Of a stretch of DNA of 40,708 bases, positions 17,544-26,310 are shown piece after piece; the first letter of the stretch is position 1, and each line of letters starts with the position of its first letter. Below the pieces are notes generated by a model, which had not been told where the DNA came from, ran no database searches, and saw nothing but the letters and a program-made list of their open reading frames with translations. The position numbers were made by a program, and so were the translations under genes. This DNA comes from an uncultured Nitrospiraceae bacterium. GTDB lineage: Bacteria > Nitrospirota > Thermodesulfovibrionia > Thermodesulfovibrionales > Thermodesulfovibrionaceae. Where the stretch lies: the NCBI GenBank assembly GCA_937139565.1, contig CAKZQH010000022.1, positions 1-40,708 of the forward strand, read 5' to 3'.

Positions 17544-18713
17544 TTATTCAAGTATCATTAAAGCCACATTTTCAATGTGACAGGTCTGTGGAAACATATC
17601 CACAGGCTGCACTTTAACTAACCTATACCCTTTTTCTTTTAAATATTTAAGATCTCTTGCAAGAGTAGAGGGTTCACAGGAAACATAGACAACCTTTCTT
17701 ATTCTTTTTTCAGCAATTGCCTCTAAAACTTCCTTCATACATCCAACCCTTGGAGGATCTATTACTATTGCATCCCCTTGAATGTTTTGATCTAAAAGAG
17801 CTTCTTCTGTTTTTTTGCATAGGTAGCTTATATTATCAAAGCCTTTTATATTAATTTGCGCATCCTTAAAGGCAGAACGACTCTCTTCAATTGCTATTAC
17901 TCGCTCTACCTTCTCTGCAATGAAAACACTAAATGTTCCAACACCTGCATAGGCATCTATAACCACTCTATCTTCCTTTGATAGGTATCCTAATACACTC
18001 TGAATAAGCCTTTCTGCTTGATAGGTATTCACTTGAAAAAATGATGGTGCTGATATTTGGAACTCCTTTCCTAACAGTTTCTCTTTGTAAAAAGGTTGGC
18101 CTGTTTCAATCTGGGTTACATCAATAGCAGGTTGGACCAAGTAAGTATCTGTATAAATTCCATAGCGTATAGTAATGTTATGGGTTTTTCTTTTAGGATT
18201 TTTCTCCTGAAGTAGAGACAGTATTTTATTAATTTGATCGTGCATTATGTAACAGTATTCAACATGAATAAATTTATGGGTTCCTCGAATTTTAAAACCT
18301 AATCGTTTTTCTCGGTTTATTGAGAAATCTCCACGATTACGGTAATTATAAGGATTTTGTGCTTTTATTGTTAGATTGGTAAATTCCTCTGGATTTTCAA
18401 ACCCTCCAATTCTTTTAAGTTGCTCAATCACCACTATTTCTTTGAGTTTAGTCTGATAACTGTAGGTCACATTTTGAAAACTACATCCACCGCAAATACC
18501 AAATAATTTACAAGGTGGTTGCTCTCTGTAAAAAGATGGCACTATTATCTCTGAAATCTCACCCCTTAAATAATCGCCTTCATCTTTTATTATTTTTACT
18601 TTCACTATTTCTCCTGGAATTCCGTAGGGAACAAAGACTACTTTCCCATCATATTTTCCTATTGCCTCTCCAAGATGAGCAATCCCTGTTAGTTCTATTT
18701 CGATTTCATTCAT
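17544..18713 (-). CDS. rlmD: 23S rRNA (uracil-C5) methyltransferase, RlmD/TrmA family
   Basis: The 389-residue enzyme has an N-terminal TRAM domain (about 1-58), then an Fe-S cysteine set (C68-x5-C74-x2-C77 and a later Cys in VEYCYIMHD), then a Rossmann methyltransferase with VIDAYAGVGTFS (SAM), VIDPPRVGC and YVSCEPSTLARDL with the catalytic Cys. E. coli RlmD makes m5U1939; RlmCD relatives modify 747 and 1939, so the exact site is uncertain. The ATG at 18713 overlaps the stop of the FmdE gene by ATGA, which fixes the start; a GTG at 18740 is unlikely. Confidence 0.9.
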   Translation of the reverse strand: MNEIEIELTGIAHLGEAIGKYDGKVVFVPYGIPGEIVKVKIIKDEGDYLRGEISEIIVPSFYREQPPCKLFGICGGCSFQNVTYSYQTKLKEIVVIEQLKRIGGFENPEEFTNLTIKAQNPYNYRNRGDFSINREKRLGFKIRGTHKFIHVEYCYIMHDQINKILSLLQEKNPKRKTHNITIRYGIYTDTYLVQPAIDVTQIETGQPFYKEKLLGKEFQISAPSFFQVNTYQAERLIQSVLGYLSKEDRVVIDAYAGVGTFSVFIAEKVERVIAIEESRSAFKDAQINIKGFDNISYLCKKTEEALLDQNIQGDAIVIDPPRVGCMKEVLEAIAEKRIRKVVYVSCEPSTLARDLKYLKEKGYRLVKVQPVDMFPQTCHIENVALMILE

Positions 18714-19300
18714 AGAAGTGCCTCGAAGCAGGGGATACACAAAAACTTAGAGTTTAAAATTCTACCCTTTGTTTCTGCCACTTTTTCTTTGCAATTTTCG
18801 CATCTCAAACTTTTGAAAATTCTTGCTTGTCGGGGTGGATTAAAATCCGGATAGGTTATATGGAAAATTTCTTCTCTTGGAGCTTCAAGTATTTTTTTTG
18901 TTTTTTCAGCTTTTCTTTTTTGTATAAACTCTAAAACCTCTTGAGATCTATCTCCACTGATAAACTTCTGCCACAGCGCTTTCTCTTCCTCTGTTTCTTC
19001 AAACTCAAAATCGATTACTATCCTTATGGCTTTGCTATTTTTTCTATCAAAAAATGTATAGACCTGTTTTCCATAGTCTTTAAATATTAGATTACCTTTA
19101 CCAAAAGTACATCCGGTAATTACTTGAATTGCATCAACAGCGCATGAGTCATTTTCCACTACGCAGACTATTTCCTCATCCTCTGAACGGTTGATGTTTA
19201 ACTCCTCTACTGCTAACTTTGCCACTCTATAACCAAATGCAAGCCCTGGACAAACATGACCATGAAATTTCACAACATCTTCAAATTTTTCAAATTTCAT
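18710..19300 (-). CDS. FmdE-family protein with C-terminal zinc-finger-like domain
   Basis: The 196 residues start with FHGHVCPGLAFGYRVAKLA (H13, H15, C17), the FmdE family signature, and include NDSCAVDAIQVITGCTFGKGN with two more conserved Cys. The last 35 residues (C-x2-C ... C-x2-C) look like a treble-clef zinc finger. FmdE was named for a subunit co-purified with formylmethanofuran dehydrogenase, but most bacterial members have unknown roles, perhaps in molybdenum or metal handling. I chose the ATG at 19300, with GGGAGGG about 7 nt upstream; it overlaps rlpA by 11 nt and rlmD by 4, so all are coupled. There is no fmd operon nearby. Confidence 0.83.
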   Translation of the reverse strand: MKFEKFEDVVKFHGHVCPGLAFGYRVAKLAVEELNINRSEDEEIVCVVENDSCAVDAIQVITGCTFGKGNLIFKDYGKQVYTFFDRKNSKAIRIVIDFEFEETEEEKALWQKFISGDRSQEVLEFIQKRKAEKTKKILEAPREEIFHITYPDFNPPRQARIFKSLRCENCKEKVAETKGRILNSKFLCIPCFEALL

Positions 19301-20003
19301 CTTTAAGCCCTCCCTCAAAACTGGTTATAAGTATCTTATATCCTTCCTGTCCCATTAATTTAGCCATATTATATGCCTCTTCGTAACTGTTAAATTTTCC
19401 AACTCTTACTCTAAAAAATGTTTCACCTTTTATTACAGCCTTATTAATATAAACATTTCTATAGCTTAAACTTAAAGCATCTTTTAATCTTAAAGCATTT
19501 TCTACTTCCTTAAAAGCTCCTACCTGTATTGTTAACTGTCCGGGAATTGGTTTATAGCTTACATATTTTACATACTGATAATCCCTTCCTATAGGTTCCA
19601 TAAATACTTCTGCCACTCCTGGTCCTATAAGGTCAATTTGTTTTGCTGCACCGTAAGAAAGGTCTAAATCTCTTCCTGCCACAAAGGGTCCTCTATCATT
19701 TACAGTGCATATGACTTCTTTTTTATTATTAAGATTAGTTACTCTTAGCTTTGTGCCAAAGGGATACTCTCTGTGAGCACAGGTGTAATCGTACATATTG
19801 AAAATTTCTCCTGATGCGGTTGGTCTTCCATGAAAATCTCTTCCATACCATGATGCCACACCCTTTGTTCCACCTTCAGGCAAACTTTCCATAACATAAG
19901 GTTTCTTCGAAGCACATGAAGAAAGAAGCAAAATTAAAAATACAAAAGTCCCTTTTTGAATTCCTTCTCTAACTCTATAAAATATATCTACTGAGATCTT
20001 CAC
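19290..20003 (-). CDS. rlpA: RlpA-family septal lipoprotein / lytic transglycosylase with SPOR domain
   Basis: The 237-residue protein has a lipobox LLSSC (C30) after a long n-region, a double-psi beta-barrel ([19 protein letters not shown] ... [20 protein letters not shown], about 48-145) and a C-terminal SPOR domain (about 156-230) that binds denuded glycan at division sites. RlpA of Pseudomonas cleaves such strands; in E. coli it is inactive. The D-R-G-P-F and H-R-E motifs associated with activity are present. The start overlaps the hslU end by 29 nt; no later ATG precedes the lipobox. Confidence 0.9.
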   Translation of the reverse strand: MKISVDIFYRVREGIQKGTFVFLILLLSSCASKKPYVMESLPEGGTKGVASWYGRDFHGRPTASGEIFNMYDYTCAHREYPFGTKLRVTNLNNKKEVICTVNDRGPFVAGRDLDLSYGAAKQIDLIGPGVAEVFMEPIGRDYQYVKYVSYKPIPGQLTIQVGAFKEVENALRLKDALSLSYRNVYINKAVIKGETFFRVRVGKFNSYEEAYNMAKLMGQEGYKILITSFEGGLKDEI

Positions 20004-21315
20004 TCTTTGTTATTTCGCTAAGTTTTTCTTGTACAAACTTTGCATCGATAATTATCCTCTGACCTTTCAGCTCAGATGCATTAAAGGAAATATCTTCAAG
20101 AAGCTTTTCCATCACAGTATGTAATCTTCTGGCTCCAATATTTTCAGTTTTTTCATTAACATACTGAGCCACTTCGGCAATCTCTGAAATTCCATCATCA
20201 GTAAACTGAAGTTTCACATTTTCTGTTCCTAAAAGAGCTATATACTGTTTTATAAGAGCATTATCAGGCTCTGTGAGTATTTTAATAAACTCTTCTTTAC
20301 CGAGAGAGCTAAGTTCTACCCTTATTGGAAATCTACCTTGAAGTTCAGGAATTAAATCAGAAGGCTTTGCCACATGAAATGCACCTGCTGCTATGAAAAG
20401 AATGTGATCTGTTTTTACAGGACCATATTTTGTAGTAACCGTTGAGCCTTCTACAATAGGAAGTAAGTCTCGCTGTACACCCTCCCTTGATACATCTGGA
20501 CCATGGGAACTTCCACGAGATGCGATTTTATCAATTTCATCGATAAAAACTATACCTGTCTGCTCTGCTCTCTCAATGGCTTCTTTTGTTACTTTTTCCA
20601 TATCAATCAACTTATTTGCTTCTTCTTGGGTGAAAAGCTGGAGAGCTTCTGAAATTTTTACTTTTTTTCTTTTTACCTTTTCTGGAAGAAAACTACCAAG
20701 CATTTCTTTAAGATTTATCTCTATTTCCTCCATAGCTACATTTGAGATAACTCCGAAGGGCATAATTTTTTCTTTTAAATCAATCTCAATATATCGTTCG
20801 TTTAATAAACCATCCCTTAACTGTTTTCTCAACTTTTCTCGTGTATCTTTATATCTGATTCTCTCTTCTGCCTCGTTAGAGTCAGCTGAATATCTGGGTT
20901 GAGGAAGAAGTATATCAAGTATTCTCTCCTCTGCCATCTGTCTTGCTTTTTCTTGAACCCTCTGAGTATGTTCCTGTTTCACCATGTTCATTGAAACTTC
21001 TGTAAGGTCTCTGATGATCGACTCTACATCCCTTCCAACATATCCTACTTCTGTAAATTTTGAAGCCTCAACTTTTACAAACGGTGCATTCACAAGCCGT
21101 GCAAGCCTTCTTGCTATCTCTGTTTTTCCAACTCCTGTTGGTCCTATCATTAAAATGTTTTTTGGTAAAACCTCGTCCCTTAATTCTGGAGGCAGTAATT
21201 GCCTGCGAAATCTGTTTCTAAGGGCTATCGCAACTGCTTTTTTTGCCTTTTCCTGGCCAATAATAAATTTATCAAGTTCCTCAACGATTTTTTTCGGTGT
21301 GAGATTTTCAACCAC
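19975..21315 (-). CDS. hslU: ATP-dependent protease ATPase subunit HslU
   Basis: HslU (ClpY) is the AAA+ unfoldase that feeds the HslV chamber. The 446 residues contain Walker A GPTGVGKT (58-65), Walker [13 protein letters not shown], the I-domain insertion (about 110-240), and the sensor-2 [10 protein letters not shown]. The C-terminal tail ends in RYIL, matching the conserved hydrophobic tail that docks into HslV. The start is a GTG whose G is the last base of the hslV stop codon. It belongs to the xerC-hslV-hslU cluster. Confidence 0.97.
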   Translation of the reverse strand: MVENLTPKKIVEELDKFIIGQEKAKKAVAIALRNRFRRQLLPPELRDEVLPKNILMIGPTGVGKTEIARRLARLVNAPFVKVEASKFTEVGYVGRDVESIIRDLTEVSMNMVKQEHTQRVQEKARQMAEERILDILLPQPRYSADSNEAEERIRYKDTREKLRKQLRDGLLNERYIEIDLKEKIMPFGVISNVAMEEIEINLKEMLGSFLPEKVKRKKVKISEALQLFTQEEANKLIDMEKVTKEAIERAEQTGIVFIDEIDKIASRGSSHGPDVSREGVQRDLLPIVEGSTVTTKYGPVKTDHILFIAAGAFHVAKPSDLIPELQGRFPIRVELSSLGKEEFIKILTEPDNALIKQYIALLGTENVKLQFTDDGISEIAEVAQYVNEKTENIGARRLHTVMEKLLEDISFNASELKGQRIIIDAKFVQEKLSEITKSEDLSRYIL

Positions 21316-21845
21316 TATAACTCCTCCATTACGATATTATTGTTTGTGTAAATACAGATTTTACCTGCAATCTCCATTGCTTTTATCACAATCTCTCTTG
21401 CAGAAAGGTCGGTATTATCATACAAGGCCTTTGCTGCAGCGTATGCAAAAGGACCTCCTGACCCAATGGCTGCAATTTGGTCATCAGGCTCAATTACATC
21501 TCCATTACCTGAGAGAATTAGAGTGTATTGTTTGTCAGCAACTATTAACAAGGCTTCGAGTCTTCTTAAAATCTTATCTGTTCTCCAGTCTTTTGCAAGC
21601 TCAACAGCTGCTCGTAAAATATTGCCTTTATAAGTTTCCAACTTTCCTTCAAATCTCTCAAAGAGAGTAAAAGCATCTGCTGTAGAGCCTGCAAAACCTG
21701 TCAGGACCTTCCCATTGTAAAGTCTTCTTATTTTTTTTGAATTGTGCTTTAGGACCGTATTTCCTAAGCTAACCTGACCATCAGAAGCAATAACAACAGA
21801 GTTATCCTTTCTTATACACAAAACAGTTGTACCGTGAAAATTCAT
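21315..21845 (-). CDS. hslV: ATP-dependent protease peptidase subunit HslV
   Basis: HslV (ClpQ) is the proteasome-like dodecameric peptidase. The 176 residues have GTTVLCI at the N-terminus; T6 should become the catalytic N-terminal Thr after removal of a 5-residue propeptide (MNFHG), similar to Thermotoga-type members rather than the E. coli form with just Met. [12 protein letters not shown] and [14 protein letters not shown] are conserved. It directly abuts xerC upstream and hslU downstream. Confidence 0.97.
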   Translation of the reverse strand: MNFHGTTVLCIRKDNSVVIASDGQVSLGNTVLKHNSKKIRRLYNGKVLTGFAGSTADAFTLFERFEGKLETYKGNILRAAVELAKDWRTDKILRRLEALLIVADKQYTLILSGNGDVIEPDDQIAAIGSGGPFAYAAAKALYDNTDLSAREIVIKAMEIAGKICIYTNNNIVMEEL

Positions 21846-22751
21846 CTATTTTTCCTCCTTTGAAAACGGATGTGATTGATCGTAAATTTCCATTAAATGC
21901 TTTAAATCCACATGAGTATATATTTGGGTTGTTGATAAAGAGGCATGACCGAGCAATTCCTGAATTACTCTTAAATCGGCGCCTTCCATAAGAAGGTGAC
22001 TTGCAAAGGTATGCCTAAGAGTATGGGGACCTATTTTTTCAGGCAATCCAATTACCTTTGCATATTTATCTACAATTCTTCTTACTTGTCTATCCGATAA
22101 CCTTTTACCTCTATTGTTTATAAAAAGCGGAGTTTCATCAAAGGATAAATTTTTTTTAATTCGAACAATCTGCCGAATAGTAAGATATTTTTTTAAGGCC
22201 TCCTTTGCCTTTTGTCCAGTAGGAACAATTCTCTCTTTACTTCCCTTTCCTCTAACCTTAATAAGACCTTCTCGTAAATCTAAATCTTCAATGTTCAATC
22301 CACAAAGTTCGCTAACTCTTATTCCACATCCGTATAAAATTTCGAGAATTGCTCTATCTCTTTGAATTATAAACTTATCTTCTGTCGCTGATTCAACAAG
22401 TTTGAAAGCATCATCAACAGTGAGAAATTTTGGAAGACTTCTCCAAGATTTCAAAGAAGAAATTACCCTTGCAGGATTAACTTGAATAAGTCCCTCTGAA
22501 TGAATATAAGTAAAAAAAGACCTGAGGGTGGAAAGCTTTCTTGCGACAGTTGTTTTTGATTTACCTTTTATAATTTGCTCGGATATGAAACCTCTGATTG
22601 CCAAAGGATCTATTTTTTCCGGTTCAACTTTAACAAAATGAAAAAACTCCTCCAAATCCTTTTTATAAGCTCTTTGAGTATGGGGTGATCCTCCCTTTTG
22701 AATTTTTATGTGGTTCAGAAAATTTTCTATATATGTTTTATATTTAGTCAC
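21846..22751 (-). CDS. xerC: Tyrosine recombinase XerC/XerD family
   Basis: This site-specific recombinase would resolve chromosome dimers at dif. The 301 residues have the SAM-like core-binding N-terminus (about 5-90) and the catalytic domain with R145, K169, H243, R246, H269 and nucleophile Y278. The start is GTG at 22751. It heads the cluster with hslV and hslU in the same order as codV-clpQ-clpY of Bacillus, which favours a housekeeping XerC role over a phage integrase. No dif-like site was recognised in the window. Confidence 0.9.
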   Translation of the reverse strand: MTKYKTYIENFLNHIKIQKGGSPHTQRAYKKDLEEFFHFVKVEPEKIDPLAIRGFISEQIIKGKSKTTVARKLSTLRSFFTYIHSEGLIQVNPARVISSLKSWRSLPKFLTVDDAFKLVESATEDKFIIQRDRAILEILYGCGIRVSELCGLNIEDLDLREGLIKVRGKGSKERIVPTGQKAKEALKKYLTIRQIVRIKKNLSFDETPLFINNRGKRLSDRQVRRIVDKYAKVIGLPEKIGPHTLRHTFASHLLMEGADLRVIQELLGHASLSTTQIYTHVDLKHLMEIYDQSHPFSKEEK

Positions 22752-22762
22752 GCTTAGAAGAT

Positions 22763-22792
22763 ATTGTAAAATCCAATGCTCAATTAAATCAA
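22763..22792 (-). promoter_or_regulatory. Promoter of the xerC-hslVU operon
   Basis: On the minus strand TTGATT (22787-22792), an 18-nt spacer and TACAAT (22763-22768) precede the xerC GTG by 11 nt. The predicted leader is about 4 nt, so this is nearly leaderless. It lies back to back with the rightward promoter at 22804. Confidence 0.55.
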
Positions 22793-22803
22793 CACTTTAA
22801 TGC

Positions 22804-22833
22804 TTGACATAAAGATATTTATTAGTTTATAAA
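22804..22833 (+). promoter_or_regulatory. Promoter of the inositol-phosphate synthase operon
   Basis: A perfect TTGACA (22804-22809) and TATAAA (22828-22833) are 18 nt apart. The gene starts at 22881 with AAGGAG at 22869-22874, so this unit has a conventional leader of about 40 nt, unlike many others here. Confidence 0.7.
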
Positions 22834-22880
22834 ATTTTGTTTTGGCATTATTTCATAACTAATCTTTCAAGGAGACAAGA

Positions 22881-23978
22881 ATGGGTAAAATAAAACTTGC
22901 TATTGTTGGGATTGGCAATTGCGCAAGTTCTCTTATTCAAGGTATCGAATATTATAAAAAATACAATCAAACAAGAGAAATTCCGGGACTAATGCATTTT
23001 AATCTGGGAGGATATCTTCCCAGTGATATAGAAGTTGTTGCGGCCTTTGATATAGATAAACGAAAGGTTAATAAATCTCTTAAAGACGCTGTTTTTGCAA
23101 AACCAAATTGTACGAAAATTTTTTGCCCTGATTTACCAGACTATCCGGTTAAGGTATCAATGGGACCTATTTTAGATGGTGTTGCAGACCACATGAGAGA
23201 TTATCCTGATGATAAAAGATTTATACCATCCGATGAAAAACCTGTGGATGTAGTAGAGGTTTTAAGAGAATCTGGAGCTGAGATAATGGTTAGCTACCTT
23301 CCTGTTGGTTCAGAGGAGGCTACAAAATTTTATGCCCAGGCAGCGCTGGAGGCAGGTGTTGCCTTTATCAATTGCATTCCAGTGTTTATTGCCTCTAATG
23401 ATGATTGGATAAAAAAGTTTGAAGATAAAAAAATTCCTCTTATAGGAGATGACATAAAAAGTCAAATTGGTGCCACTATTGTTCATAGAGTTTTAACTAA
23501 ACTTTGCATGGACAGAGGAGTAAGAATAACAAATACCTATCAATTGAATGTAGGCGGAAATACGGATTTTCTCAATATGTTAAACAGAAGCAGGCTTTCC
23601 TCAAAAAAAATCTCCAAAACTGAGGCAGTAACAAGTCAAATTTCCCATGAAATAACCGCTGAGCATGTTCATATTGGACCTTCTGACTATATTCCATGGA
23701 TGAACGATAATAAAGTTTGCTTTCTCAGAATAGAGGGTGAAATTTTTGGAAATGTGCCTATTAACCTTGAACTTCGTTTGAGTGTTGAAGACTCTCCAAA
23801 TAGCGCTGGTGTTGTTATAGATGCAATAAGATGTTGTAAAGTGGCACTTGATAGAGGCATAGGAGGCTTACTTATATCGCCATCAGCCTACTTTATGAAG
23901 CATCCTCGAATTCAATATGCCGACGAGACTGCCAAAAGAATGCTGGAGGAGTTTATAGAAGGAAAGAGGGAAAGATAG
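22881..23978 (+). CDS. ino1: Myo-inositol-1-phosphate synthase
   Basis: The enzyme converts glucose 6-phosphate to 1L-myo-inositol 1-phosphate with NAD. The 365 residues are the short archaeal/actinobacterial type. Motifs include IVGIGNCASSLIQG (NAD binding), VAAFDID, SYLPVGSEEATKFYA, GDDIKSQIGATIVHR, NVGGNTDFLN and SPNSAGVVIDAIR, with catalytic Lys/Asp regions retained. It has its own consensus promoter. The next gene is a CDP-alcohol phosphatidyltransferase, one nt away, which suggests inositol is made for a phospholipid head group rather than only as compatible solute. Confidence 0.93.
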   Translation: MGKIKLAIVGIGNCASSLIQGIEYYKKYNQTREIPGLMHFNLGGYLPSDIEVVAAFDIDKRKVNKSLKDAVFAKPNCTKIFCPDLPDYPVKVSMGPILDGVADHMRDYPDDKRFIPSDEKPVDVVEVLRESGAEIMVSYLPVGSEEATKFYAQAALEAGVAFINCIPVFIASNDDWIKKFEDKKIPLIGDDIKSQIGATIVHRVLTKLCMDRGVRITNTYQLNVGGNTDFLNMLNRSRLSSKKISKTEAVTSQISHEITAEHVHIGPSDYIPWMNDNKVCFLRIEGEIFGNVPINLELRLSVEDSPNSAGVVIDAIRCCKVALDRGIGGLLISPSAYFMKHPRIQYADETAKRMLEEFIEGKRER

Positions 23979-23979
23979 T

Positions 23980-24558
23980 TTGTTAAGTGAGAAATTCAGT
24001 CATTTTTTAGATAAACCCTTAACTCCTTTAGCTAAAGCCTTTCCCATTAATCCAAACATTATTACATTTCTTGGAATGATCATTACTTCATCAACTGCGT
24101 TTATTATTCCCGTTAATTTACTTTTAGGTGGACTTTTTATTCTTGCGGGAGGCTTATTTGATCTGCTTGATGGAATTTTTGCTCGAGTAAATGGAAGAGC
24201 ATCAAAATTTGGAGCGCTTTTTGATTCCTCTCTTGATAGAATTGCTGATGGTTTCATTTTTTTTGGTATAACTTGGCATTATTTTATAACTCAAAACGAT
24301 ACTGCTTTTTTAATAACTCTATTATGCATGATTGCCTCTTTTCTGATCTCCTATGTTAGAGCAAGAGCTGAAGGATTAGGAGTTTCCTGTAATGTAGGTT
24401 TGATAGAAAGACCTGAAAGATTAATTTTTTTAGCTGTCGGATGCATGGCGAACATTCTATTTTATATACTTTTAGCTCTTACTATTCTGAGCTGGATCAC
24501 GGTTATCCAGCGACTTCTTCATGTTAAGAAAACATTAAAAATGTTGCCACAGAACTAG
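23980..24558 (+). CDS. CDP-alcohol phosphatidyltransferase, probably phosphatidylinositol-phosphate synthase-like
   Basis: This 192-residue membrane enzyme has the full CDP-alcohol signature: D61-x2-D64-G-x2-A-R69-x8-G78-x3-D82-x3-D86. Four to six hydrophobic helices surround it. It starts at TTG 23980 with GAGGG a few nt upstream. Directly following inositol-1-phosphate synthase, it most likely joins inositol 1-phosphate to CDP-diacylglycerol, as in actinobacterial PgsA1 or archaeal AIP synthase. PGP synthase is the main alternative; the motif alone cannot decide. Confidence 0.85.
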   Translation: MLSEKFSHFLDKPLTPLAKAFPINPNIITFLGMIITSSTAFIIPVNLLLGGLFILAGGLFDLLDGIFARVNGRASKFGALFDSSLDRIADGFIFFGITWHYFITQNDTAFLITLLCMIASFLISYVRARAEGLGVSCNVGLIERPERLIFLAVGCMANILFYILLALTILSWITVIQRLLHVKKTLKMLPQN

Positions 24559-24592
24559 CTAAAATGTTATCCTTTCCTTAAAGGAGGACACC

Positions 24593-25000
24593 ATGGGCGA
24601 AACATGGATTGTTATTTTAAGTATTGGTTATTTTCTTGCCACATTAAGCCTTATTGCTGCATTGATTTTTTTAATTGTTGTGGCTGTAGAACTTAGAAGA
24701 GGAATAAACGCCTTCAAAGAATTCCTTAACAGCACAAAAACAAAATTAGATCCTGCAATTTATGAAGCTGAAAAAGTTATTCAAGGAGTGCATGCTTCTG
24801 TAGAAGATATAAACAATGTGACTGAAAAGGCACGAGAACTTGCTTCAATAGTTGAAAAGCTAACAATTGTAATAGCTGAACTGGTAGAAACCGTTGATAA
24901 AGTAAAAAGTTCCATTTCTATTAGAAGTAATGCTTTAAAAACTGCAATCAGTGTTGCAGCTTCAGTTTTTTTAGAAAATTTAAAGAAAGGAGGTAAATAA
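24593..25000 (+). CDS. Membrane-anchored coiled-coil protein, DUF948-like
   Basis: The 135 residues have one N-terminal membrane helix (about 7-30) followed by a long amphipathic helix rich in Lys, Glu, Ile and Val (35-110). This is the layout of DUF948 proteins, usually encoded next to YtxH-type proteins as here. The function is unknown; general-stress association is known for some Firmicutes homologues. AAAGGAGG precedes the ATG. Only two nt separate it from the next gene. Confidence 0.72.
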   Translation: MGETWIVILSIGYFLATLSLIAALIFLIVVAVELRRGINAFKEFLNSTKTKLDPAIYEAEKVIQGVHASVEDINNVTEKARELASIVEKLTIVIAELVETVDKVKSSISIRSNALKTAISVAASVFLENLKKGGK

Positions 25001-25002
25001 AA

Positions 25003-25320
25003 ATGGATGAGGACAGAGGATTCAGCGCAAAGTCTGTATTGATATCTTTTTTACTTGGAGGCTTAGTAGGTGCGGGTTTAGCTTTGCTTTTAGCACCGCA
25101 GGCAGGAAGAGAAACAAGGGCAAAAATTAAAGAAACCGCAGAAGATGTAAAAGAAAAGGCAGAAACATACATCAAGGAAGCCAAAGAAAAAATTGCTTCA
25201 ACACTTGATAAGGCAAAAGAGACCTTAGATGAAAAAAAATCTGCTATAACCAAAGCCTTAGAAGCTGGTAAAGAGGTCTATGAAAAGGAGGTCTCAAAGG
25301 AAAAGGAGCAAGAGGGCTGA
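25003..25320 (+). CDS. YtxH-family protein
   Basis: The 105 residues start with a Gly-rich membrane helix (SVLISFLLGGLVGAGLALLLAP, about 10-31) ending in APQAGRETR, the YtxH signature. A long charged helix of Ala, Lys and Glu repeats follows, resembling LEA/apolipoprotein-like helices. It may protect or scaffold the inner membrane; the role is unproven. AGGAGG lies upstream, inside the DUF948 gene end. The stop shares a base with the hypA ATG. Confidence 0.8.
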   Translation: MDEDRGFSAKSVLISFLLGGLVGAGLALLLAPQAGRETRAKIKETAEDVKEKAETYIKEAKEKIASTLDKAKETLDEKKSAITKALEAGKEVYEKEVSKEKEQEG

Positions 25321-25676
25321 TGCATGAAGCATCCATTGTTAGTCAACTCTTACATATTGCCATAGCAGAGTGTGAAAAAAATGGATACAAAAAAATAGAC
25401 TCAATTAAAGTAACCATAGGCAGGGCAACGGGAATTATGATCGATGCCCTGCTTTTTGCTTTTAATGTTTTAAAGGAAGGCACACTTGCATCAGATTCCA
25501 GTTTAATTGTTGAGGAAATACCAGTTAGAGCCATGTGCAATGATTGTGGTGAAAAAATTGAAAGTAATGAAAATTACATTATTTTCGAATGTCCTAAATG
25601 TGGAAGTTTTTCAATAAATTTAATCTCAGGTAAAGAACTTAATATTACAGAAATGGAGGTAAGTGATGAAGCTTAA
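25320..25676 (+). CDS. hypA: Hydrogenase maturation nickel chaperone HypA
   Basis: HypA inserts nickel into [NiFe]-hydrogenase with HypB. The 118 residues begin with MHEASI; His2 and Glu3 are the nickel ligands, and the zinc site is C-N-D-C ... C-P-K-C in the C-terminal third. The ATG shares a base with the YtxH stop. hypB overlaps its 3' end by 11 nt. No hydrogenase structural genes or hypCDEF are in the window. Confidence 0.95.
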   Translation: MHEASIVSQLLHIAIAECEKNGYKKIDSIKVTIGRATGIMIDALLFAFNVLKEGTLASDSSLIVEEIPVRAMCNDCGEKIESNENYIIFECPKCGSFSINLISGKELNITEMEVSDEA

Positions 25677-26310
25677 AGTAACCACAAAAATACTTGATGC
25701 AAATGACAGAATTGCAGAGGAAAACAAAAAGATGTTTAAGGAGGCAGGGGTTTATGTTATAAATTTAATGAGTTCTCCTGGAGCAGGAAAGACTACCCTG
25801 CTTGAGAAAACTATTAGTGCAATTAAAGATAAAGTTAAAGTAGGCGTAATTGAGGGAGACATAACAGGAACAAATGACGCGGAAAGAATAGATAAACTAG
25901 GAGTGCCTGTGATTCAAATTAATACAGAGGGCGCCTGTCATCTTGATGCAAATATGATAGCTGAGGCAGCTAAAGAGCTTCCTCTCAAAGATTTGGATTT
26001 GTTATTTATAGAAAATGTAGGCAATTTAGTTTGTCCAGCCGAGTTTAAAGTTGGTGAAGATGTAAAAGTAATGATACTAAGCTTAACAGAAGGAGATGAT
26101 AAACCCCTTAAATATCCTCTTATGTTTCAAGAATCATCTGTTCTAATCATAAACAAAATTGATCTCAAAGATTTTCTTGATGTGGATGTAGAAAAAATAA
26201 AAAAGGATGCTAAATTTTTAAATCCAAATATAAAGATTTTTGAAGTATCCTGCAAAACTGGAAAAGGGCTTGATGAGTGGACGAATTTCTTACTCACATC
26301 CATTTCATGA
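25666..26310 (+). CDS. hypB: Hydrogenase maturation GTPase HypB
   Basis: HypB is a SIMIBI-class GTPase that drives nickel delivery with HypA. From the ATG at 25666 (GGAGG about 7 nt upstream; a GTG one codon earlier is less likely) the protein has 214 residues. P-loop SSPGAGKT (36-43), GDITGTNDAERI, the metal-binding EGACHLDANM, IENVGNLVCPA and base-recognition NKID are all seen. There is no His-rich N-terminal tail or CxxCGC motif, so it lacks the nickel-storage and high-affinity sites of some homologues. Confidence 0.95.
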   Translation: MKLKVTTKILDANDRIAEENKKMFKEAGVYVINLMSSPGAGKTTLLEKTISAIKDKVKVGVIEGDITGTNDAERIDKLGVPVIQINTEGACHLDANMIAEAAKELPLKDLDLLFIENVGNLVCPAEFKVGEDVKVMILSLTEGDDKPLKYPLMFQESSVLIINKIDLKDFLDVDVEKIKKDAKFLNPNIKIFEVSCKTGKGLDEWTNFLLTSIS

